In this document: positions 6,280-11,443 of the stretch, piece by piece
Numbering within the stretch: position 1 is the stretch's first letter
Layout: every line of letters starts with the position of its first letter
Source of the DNA: UBA4717 sp045536775
Lineage (GTDB): Bacteria; Bacillota; Clostridia; Oscillospirales; CAG-272
Assembly (NCBI GenBank): GCA_045536775.1
Contig: JAZSOD010000041.1
Coordinates: 1 to 11,443 of the forward strand
Direction: 5' to 3'
Length of the DNA stretch: 11,443 nt
Notes under the pieces: generated by a model
Told to the model about the DNA's origin: nothing
Seen by the model: the letters and a program-made list of their open reading frames with translations, nothing else
Databases searched by the model: none
Position numbers and translations under genes: made by a program

Positions 6280-6308
6280 TATTGGGCCACACGGCGACAC
6301 GGTGAATT

Positions 6309-7127
6309 ATGCTTGGATGTGTATTTGATATAAAGGAATTCTCGGTTCACGACGGACCGGGCGTAAGAACAACGGTGTTCTTAAAGGGCTGCCCCCTCAG
6401 ATGCAGGTGGTGTCACAATCCCGAGGGTCTTGACCCGAAACCTCAGATAATGGTCAAGGACAGCAGGTGCGTACATTGCGGCAAATGCTTCCTTCCCTGC
6501 ACTCACGATATCTGTCAGAAATTCGGACGTTGCATCTACGCCTGCCCCGACTCACTCATTTCGGTGTCGGGCAAGGAGTGGGACAGCGCCGAGCTTGCAG
6601 AAAAGCTGCTTCGCGGCAGCGATTTTATGAATATGTCGGGCGGAGGGGTAACAATATCCGGCGGTGAGCCGCTTCTCCAGCACGAGTTTACCGCAGACCT
6701 CTTAAAGCGCTTGTCGGGTGTTCACAGGGCTATTCAGACCTGCGGCTACGCAATGCCCGAGGTGTTCACGGAGGTCATCAAACACGTTGATTACGTTATG
6801 ATGGACATAAAGCTTGCCGACCCCGCGCTTCACCGCAAATATACGGGTGTTGACAACGCTCCCATACTCGAAAACTTCAAGTATTTACGGGAGTCGGGCA
6901 AGGAATACGTCATTCGTATTCCCCTTATCCCCGACATCACCGACACCGAGGAAAACCTCCGCGCGATAAGCGAGATCGTGGGCGACTCGACCGTCGAGCT
7001 TATGCCCTACAACGTCATGGCAGGCGCTAAATACAAAAGTGTCGGGCTTGAATATCCCCTGAAGGATCACAAAACTGAAAATAATCAAATCGACGTTTCG
7101 ATATTCAAGAAAGGCAGAATGTTATGA
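6309..7127 (+). CDS. Glycyl-radical enzyme activating protein (PflA-like radical SAM enzyme) with atypical ferredoxin insert
   Basis: Activases of this family use S-adenosylmethionine and a [4Fe-4S] cluster to place a glycyl radical on a partner enzyme under anaerobic conditions. The 272 residues start MLGCVFDIKEFSVHDGPGVR. The radical-SAM triad is C28-x3-C32-x2-C35 (GCPLRCRWCHNPEG), with TISGGEP at 115-121, MMDIK at 164-168 and IPLIPDITD at 204-212. A ferredoxin-like insert follows the triad, with C54-x2-C57-x2-C60-x3-C64, then C69, C75 and C79-P. The second set fits C-x2-C-G-x-C-x3-C-P except that its second Cys is F72, and the linker between the sets is only four residues. Typical two-cluster activases are nearer 300 residues. 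The start has GGTGA three bases upstream. It overlaps the alpha-galactosidase gene by ATGA. No glycyl radical enzyme is adjacent, so the target is unknown. Confidence 0.9.
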   Translation: MLGCVFDIKEFSVHDGPGVRTTVFLKGCPLRCRWCHNPEGLDPKPQIMVKDSRCVHCGKCFLPCTHDICQKFGRCIYACPDSLISVSGKEWDSAELAEKLLRGSDFMNMSGGGVTISGGEPLLQHEFTADLLKRLSGVHRAIQTCGYAMPEVFTEVIKHVDYVMMDIKLADPALHRKYTGVDNAPILENFKYLRESGKEYVIRIPLIPDITDTEENLRAISEIVGDSTVELMPYNVMAGAKYKSVGLEYPLKDHKTENNQIDVSIFKKGRML

Positions 7128-9190
7128 ATATTTTTGAAGACCTTAAGGTGTGGGCCACCGACGACGGCGGCAAAAGAGTGTATCTTTCTCCCGAAAAAAA
7201 CGGAGTTTACAAAAGCGATAACGGTGATTTCACCGTCAGCATCACCGAAAAGAAGCGCGGCAATATGACCGCGGTCTACGTGAGTGCAGAAAAGAAGACT
7301 CTTTTCTTAAATCCCGACTATGCGGTAGGTCTCTCTGCCTCGGGCATTTACGGGCTCAAGCATTATCTTGCAAACTTTATGAACTGCTCGTTCTGGTGCA
7401 AGAGCGAAATCTCGAGCGATCTCACAAAGCTCCACGTCGACACGCAGGGCTTTATTTATGAAAAGAATGACGGAAAATTTTCACTCATCCTTCCCGTTTG
7501 CGATGCGGTCTACAAGTGTACGCTTTTCGGCAGTATGGACGGCATAAACGCAGGTCTTTCAAGCTATTTCCCGTCACTTTCAAAAATCGAAAATTCTCTT
7601 GCATTCATAATCGTGGACGGCGCGGACACTCCCTACACTATGGTGCACGATGCCGCAGAGTACGCATTTGAGCTTCTCGGCACGGGACTTCACACACGCG
7701 AGGCAAGACGTTACCCCGAGCTGTTTGAATACCTCGGCTGGTGCTCGTGGGATGCTATGAACATCAATGTGAACGAAGCAGGGCTTCTTGAAAAGTGCGA
7801 GGAGTTCAAGAAAAAAGACATCCCCGTAAGATGGGTGATACTTGACGATATGTGGGCAGAGTGCAAGAGACTCAATCAGCGTCCGTATCTCGACAACAAT
7901 ATGTTCAAGACCATGCACACGAGCTCGCTCTGCTCGTTTGAGGCAGATCACGAGCGTTTTCCAAGCGGTCTCAAGCATTGCATTACCGAAATAAAGAAAT
8001 ACGGTCTGAAGGTCGGTATGTGGCACCCCACAACAGGTTATTGGAGTGGAATCGATCCCGAAAGCAAGCTTGCCGAGGAGTTTCGCGACTGCCTCATCAC
8101 CACTCCCGCAGGCAAGCTGGTTCCTGCGATGGAAAGAACCAAGGCATTTAAGTTCTACGATGCCTTCCACACGTTTTTCAGACGTTGCGGCGCCGACTTC
8201 GTTAAGGTCGATAACCAGAGCTTTATACGCGGTCACTTAAAGAACGTGTACCCCGTCGGCGTTGCCGCGCGAGAGCTTCACGAGGCTATTGAGGCGTCTG
8301 TCGGCAAGAATTTTGACAATACCATCATAAACTGTATGTGTATGGCAAACGAGAATATGTGGAACCGTCCCACCTCTGCCGTCTGCCGCGCGTCGGGCGA
8401 CTTCCGGCCCGAAAACAGCGCGTGGTTCAAGACCCATATTCTTATGTGCGTTTACAGTTCTCTCTTCCAGGGCGAGTTCTACTATTCCGACTTCGATATG
8501 TGGTGGACTGACGACAGTCAGGCAGGCAAGAACAGTCTGCTCCGCGCCATTTCGGGCGGTCCTATCTACGTCAGCGACAAGATAGGCAGGTCAAACAAGG
8601 AGCACTTCACACCGCTTGTATTCGACGACGGACGTATCCTCAGATGTGACAGACCCGCAAGACCCACCCCCGACTGTATGTTCACCGACTGCGCCGCCGA
8701 GAAGAAGCCTCTCAAGGTGTTCAATACGTGTGGCGGTGGCAAATACGGAGTTGTTGCGGCTTATAACATTAACGACAACAATTCCCGTGTAAGCGGCACC
8801 GTCTCCCCCGACGACGTTGTCGGTCTTGAGGGAGAAGAATTCGCACTTTATGAATATGGCACGGGCAGAGTGCGCATCATAAAGCGTGGAGAATCCTTCC
8901 GCTTCGCGCTCACCGGCCACTCCGATTACAGACTTTTCATAATCTCGCCGTTTGACAAAAACGGCATTGCAATGCTCGGACGTACCGACAAGTTTATGTC
9001 GCCTCAGGCTATTATCGACTCGTTTGACAACAGCTACTCTGTTTACGAGGGCGGCAGGATATCGTTTGTCAACCGTTCAAGACACGGCTTTGTAGTTGTT
9101 AGTGAGTCGGGTGAGCACGCTGTAACAAGAAACGGCTCTCTCTGCACGTTTGAGCTTGAGCGCACAGACAGGCATTTTACCATAAAATAA
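7124..9190 (+). CDS. Raffinose-synthase/Sip1-like alpha-galactosidase (GH36-type)
   Basis: This protein of 688 residues matches the plant raffinose synthase/Sip1 family, whose bacterial members are annotated as Sip1-related alpha-galactosidases. An N-terminal beta-sandwich-like region (about 1-190) precedes a TIM barrel opening with LGWCSWDAMN (204-213), then VILDDMW (238-244) and GLKVGMWHPTTGYW (294-307). By analogy with GH36, the likely nucleophile is D363 in FVKVDNQ and the acid/base D426 in CRASGDF. YSDFDMWWTDD (454-464) and SGGPIYVSDK (477-486) complete the barrel, and a C-terminal beta domain covers about 530-688. There is no signal peptide, so substrates such as melibiose, raffinose or galactosyl-glycerol must be imported. 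Its product, galactose, fits the divergent galM and galE. The ATG overlaps the activase stop by four bases, with AAGAAAGG about nine bases upstream, showing coupled expression. Hydrolysis versus transglycosylation cannot be settled from sequence. Confidence 0.87.
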   Translation: MNIFEDLKVWATDDGGKRVYLSPEKNGVYKSDNGDFTVSITEKKRGNMTAVYVSAEKKTLFLNPDYAVGLSASGIYGLKHYLANFMNCSFWCKSEISSDLTKLHVDTQGFIYEKNDGKFSLILPVCDAVYKCTLFGSMDGINAGLSSYFPSLSKIENSLAFIIVDGADTPYTMVHDAAEYAFELLGTGLHTREARRYPELFEYLGWCSWDAMNINVNEAGLLEKCEEFKKKDIPVRWVILDDMWAECKRLNQRPYLDNNMFKTMHTSSLCSFEADHERFPSGLKHCITEIKKYGLKVGMWHPTTGYWSGIDPESKLAEEFRDCLITTPAGKLVPAMERTKAFKFYDAFHTFFRRCGADFVKVDNQSFIRGHLKNVYPVGVAARELHEAIEASVGKNFDNTIINCMCMANENMWNRPTSAVCRASGDFRPENSAWFKTHILMCVYSSLFQGEFYYSDFDMWWTDDSQAGKNSLLRAISGGPIYVSDKIGRSNKEHFTPLVFDDGRILRCDRPARPTPDCMFTDCAAEKKPLKVFNTCGGGKYGVVAAYNINDNNSRVSGTVSPDDVVGLEGEEFALYEYGTGRVRIIKRGESFRFALTGHSDYRLFIISPFDKNGIAMLGRTDKFMSPQAIIDSFDNSYSVYEGGRISFVNRSRHGFVVVSESGEHAVTRNGSLCTFELERTDRHFTIK

Positions 9191-9196
9191 GCATTC

Positions 9197-9203
9197 GAAA
9201 GGA
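9197..9203 (+). promoter_or_regulatory. Ribosome binding site deciding a TTG start
   Basis: GAAAGGA lies nine bases before TTG 9213-9215 in the 22-base gap after the alpha-galactosidase stop. The first in-frame ATG (M140, within the fifth predicted membrane helix) is far inside the protein, so this site supports the TTG start that yields MKKTKYAALAEH. Confidence 0.6.
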
Positions 9204-9212
9204 TAAGCGATT

Positions 9213-10013
9213 TTGAAAAAGACCAAATATGCGGCTCTCGCCGAGCACATAAAGCAAAATAAGGCTGCGTTTGCGGTTTACGCTATCCTCAGACTTCTCG
9301 TTATTCTTGTTCTTATAAGATGTATCTTCATTGGTAAGTGGGAAAGCGTTTTCGTATGCGCCCTTACTTTGATCCTGTTTCTCATTCCGCCGTTTGTGGA
9401 GAAAAAATTCAGCATAAAGCTCCCCACGGCACTCGAGATCACGGTGTACATATTCGTGTTCAGCGCCGAGATCCTGGGGGAGATAAGCAGCTTTTACGTA
9501 AGATATCCGATCTGGGATACTCTTTTACACACAACAAGCGGTTTTATATTCGCGGCGTTCGGTTTCTGCTTGCTCGACCTTTTGAACCGAAACAAAAAAG
9601 TAAATTTTACGCCTCTGACGCTGACCCTTATGGCGTTCTGCTTTTCTATGACCATCGGAGTAATGTGGGAATTCTTCGAGTTCTTCGCAGACCGCTTTAT
9701 GTCCTACGATATGCAAAAGGACGTTATTGTAAACAGTATTTTCAGCGTTACGTTCGATGAGACTCTGCAAAACAAGGCGTTCCCCATAACCGACATTGCA
9801 AAAACCACCCTCACACTTGCCGACGGCAGTACGTTCGCGTTTGACGGATATCTCGACATAGGTATAATCGACACGATGAAGGACCTTTTCGTAAACTTTA
9901 TCGGTGCGGTGGTATTCTGCACCTGCGGATACTTCTACGTTATTCACCGCGGCGGTAAGCGCACGAGAAAAATAGTCGAAAGCTTTGTCCCGACCGTAAA
10001 GAAAGAGGAATAG
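9213..10013 (+). CDS. Multi-pass membrane protein of unknown function, YjdF/DUF2238-like
   Basis: The protein has 266 residues, starting at TTG with a basic head (KKTKYAALAEHIKQNK) and no signal peptidase site. About six hydrophobic segments can be seen, near 19-41, 45-63, 72-92, 105-125, 134-157 and 226-246. Polar residues within or beside helices look conserved-family-like: W101, D102 and H106 in IWDTLLHTTSG, W152, E153, E156 and D160 in VMWEFFEFFAD, and D220, T221, D224 and N228 in IIDTMKDLFVNFIGA. This order of WD-x3-H, WE-x2-E and DT-x2-D resembles the YjdF/DUF2238 family of uncharacterised membrane proteins. A hydrophilic stretch of about 60 residues (163-219) separates the fifth and sixth helices, and the C-terminus is basic. 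It follows the alpha-galactosidase by 22 bases and is probably the third gene of that unit, so a role in transport or envelope is possible but unproven. Confidence 0.8.
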   Translation: MKKTKYAALAEHIKQNKAAFAVYAILRLLVILVLIRCIFIGKWESVFVCALTLILFLIPPFVEKKFSIKLPTALEITVYIFVFSAEILGEISSFYVRYPIWDTLLHTTSGFIFAAFGFCLLDLLNRNKKVNFTPLTLTLMAFCFSMTIGVMWEFFEFFADRFMSYDMQKDVIVNSIFSVTFDETLQNKAFPITDIAKTTLTLADGSTFAFDGYLDIGIIDTMKDLFVNFIGAVVFCTCGYFYVIHRGGKRTRKIVESFVPTVKKEE

Positions 10014-10014
10014 A

Positions 10015-10053
10015 CATAAAAAAGGAGATGCGATTTGCATCTCCTTTTTTATG
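10015..10053. terminator. Bidirectional intrinsic terminator between convergent genes
   Basis: A perfect 17-bp stem (10015-10031 with 10037-10053) with loop GATTT. The core is GGAGATGC/GCATCTCC flanked by six A and six T, so each direction gives a GC stem followed by a U-run (TTTTTTATGTTTT on plus, TTTTTTATG on minus). It ends the plus-strand unit just after its stop at 10013 and thrS just after its stop at 10060. Confidence 0.92.
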
Positions 10054-10059
10054 TTTTGA

Positions 10060-11443
10060 TCAAACTCTTTCGCGGATCTCACGGGTGATCTTTTCGACAA
10101 ACTCGTCAACACCCATAGTTTCGGTCTGTGTGGTATCTCTGTTACGGATAGAGAGATTGTTGTTCTCAACCTCACTCTGACCGATAATTACCATATAAGG
10201 CACGCGGTCAACCACCTGAGCTTCTCTTATCATATAACCGATCTTTTCATTACGCTCGTCAAGCTCACATCTGACGCCTGCGGCTCTGAGCTTTTCGTAA
10301 ACATCGTGAGCGTAGTCCGAGCTCTTTTCGGAAACCAAAAGCACCTTTGCCTGTACGGGAGCAAGCCAGGTCGGGAACTTACCTGCGAAGTGCTCTGTGA
10401 GGATACCGATAAATCTTTCGATAGAGCCGAAGCATACGCGGTGGATCATTATAGGTCTCTGTCTCTCGCCGTTTTCGTCAACGTACTCAAGTTCAAAGTT
10501 GATGGGCATCTGGAAATCGAGCTGAATGGTTCCGCACTGCCAGGTTCTGCCGAGGCAGTCCTCAAGGTGGAAGTCGATCTTCGGTCCGTAGAACGCACCG
10601 TCGCCCTCGTTGATGATATAAGGAAGTCCGAGAGCCTCGAGAGCGCCCTTGAGTCCCTCTGTTGCCGCTTCCCAATCCTCGTCGCTTCCCATGCTGTCCT
10701 CGGGACGTGTGGAGAGCTCGATGAAATACTTGAAGCCAAACTTGCTGTAAACCTCGTTGATAAGGTCAACTACGCCGATAATTTCGTCGCGGATCTGCTC
10801 ACGGCGCATAAATATGTGCGCGTCGTCCTGTGTGAAGCAGCGAACGCGGAAAAGTCCGTGGAGCGCACCCTTTAGCTCATGTCTGTGAACTATACCAAGC
10901 TCACCCACGCGCATAGGAAGCTCGCGGTAGCTGTGAGGCTTTGCGGCGTATACCATTACTCCGCCCGGACAGTTCATAGGCTTTACGCAGAAGGTCTCCT
11001 CGTCGATGATAGTCGAGTACATATTGTCCTTGTAGTGATCCCAGTGTCCGCTGGTCTCCCAGAGGTGACGGTTCATTATAAGGGGAGTCGATACTTCAAC
11101 GTAATTTTCTCTTGTGTGGATATTTCTCCAGTATTCGATAAGCGCGTTCTTGAGCGCCATACCCTTGGGAAGGAAGAAGGGGAAGCCGGGAGCCTCCTCG
11201 TTCATCATAAAGAGTCCCATTTCGCGTCCTATCTTACGGTGGTCGCGCTTTTCCGCTTCCTCAAGAAGCTTTAAGTGCTCGTCAAGCTCTGCCTGAGACG
11301 CAAAAGCAATACCGTTGATACGGGTTAGCATTGTGTTGTTCTTGTCGTTCTTCCAGTATGCGCCCGACTGTCCCATTATCTTGAACGCCTTGAGCGCCTT
11401 GGTGTAGCAAAGGTGAGGACCTGTACACATATCAATGTAGTCG
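10060..11443 (-). CDS. thrS: Threonyl-tRNA synthetase, C-terminal two-thirds, cut by window edge
   Basis: ThrRS charges tRNA-Thr with threonine in the cytoplasm. The frame runs off the right edge: upstream of M at 11430 it continues as DYID, so this is not a real start. The segment DYIDMCTGPHLCYTKALKAF matches the end of the editing (SAD) domain. Numbered from that M, zinc ligands are C154 (KPMNCPGG), H205 (TQDDAHIF) and H330 (IMIHRV), spaced as C334, H385 and H511 in E. coli. Class II motif 2 is seen in VHRHELKGALHGLFRVR and motif 3 in FGSIERFIGILTEH. The anticodon-binding domain starts at about residue 360 (QAKVLLVSEKSSDYAHDVYEKL) and ends REIRERV. About 175 N-terminal residues (TGS domain and most of the editing domain) are missing. 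Any T-box leader would lie outside the window. It converges on the membrane-protein gene across a shared terminator. Confidence 0.97.
   Translation of the reverse strand, partial: DYIDMCTGPHLCYTKALKAFKIMGQSGAYWKNDKNNTMLTRINGIAFASQAELDEHLKLLEEAEKRDHRKIGREMGLFMMNEEAPGFPFFLPKGMALKNALIEYWRNIHTRENYVEVSTPLIMNRHLWETSGHWDHYKDNMYSTIIDEETFCVKPMNCPGGVMVYAAKPHSYRELPMRVGELGIVHRHELKGALHGLFRVRCFTQDDAHIFMRREQIRDEIIGVVDLINEVYSKFGFKYFIELSTRPEDSMGSDEDWEAATEGLKGALEALGLPYIINEGDGAFYGPKIDFHLEDCLGRTWQCGTIQLDFQMPINFELEYVDENGERQRPIMIHRVCFGSIERFIGILTEHFAGKFPTWLAPVQAKVLLVSEKSSDYAHDVYEKLRAAGVRCELDERNEKIGYMIREAQVVDRVPYMVIIGQSEVENNNLSIRNRDTTQTETMGVDEFVEKITREIRERV

Noticed and set aside
7580..8236. Minus-strand open frame inside the alpha-galactosidase gene
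   Set aside because: It lies fully within the catalytic barrel coding region and lacks motifs or a ribosome binding site.
11428..11430. ATG as the start of thrS
   Set aside because: The frame stays open to the window edge (DYID before this Met) and the family needs about 175 more N-terminal residues, so the gene is cut by the window and this Met is internal.

Overview
The window looks like chromosomal DNA of an anaerobic Gram-positive bacterium of the class Clostridia, perhaps an uncultured gut member of the Oscillospiraceae or a relative. This rests on the sigma-A style promoters, the AAAGG/GGAGA ribosome binding sites, the TTG and GTG starts, an oxygen-sensitive glycyl-radical-enzyme activase, and the protein families present. 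That placement is inference; no rRNA or other phylogenetic marker was analysed. Coding density is high. I see no mobile element, phage gene, CRISPR array, tRNA or rRNA.

Left block, minus strand (about 6187 down to 1). From a promoter at 6159-6187 the genes read leftwards: tsaE, tsaB, rpiB, a sugar-phosphate nucleotidyltransferase, galE, galM. After an 83-base gap holding a perfect 24-bp palindrome come a His-rich heavy-metal (Mn/As-type) exporter and the first 118 codons of prfA, cut by the left edge. Gaps between the first six genes are 4, 35, 11, 30 and 24 bases, which suggests one polycistronic unit. It joins two tRNA t6A-modification genes to ribose-5-phosphate isomerase and Leloir-type galactose/UDP-sugar enzymes.

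Middle and right block, plus strand (6232 to 10013). A second, divergent promoter (TTGACT-17-TATCAT) with a perfect 14-bp palindrome at the expected start of transcription drives a radical-SAM glycyl-radical-enzyme activase. The activase overlaps by ATGA a raffinose-synthase/Sip1-like (GH36-type) alpha-galactosidase, followed by a six-helix membrane protein resembling the YjdF/DUF2238 type. The alpha-galactosidase could release galactose that GalM and GalE, encoded divergently, would help assimilate. No galactokinase, galT, sugar transporter or glycyl radical enzyme lies in the window.

Right end. A 17-bp-stem bidirectional terminator (10015-10053) separates the membrane protein from convergent thrS (threonyl-tRNA synthetase), whose N-terminal third lies beyond the right edge.

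The most unusual unit is the activase/alpha-galactosidase pair. The activase has no glycyl radical enzyme beside it, a compressed ferredoxin insert, and a Phe where a cluster-ligand Cys is expected. I found no clear evidence of a wholly new system; the rest is ordinary housekeeping and sugar metabolism with some interesting arrangements.
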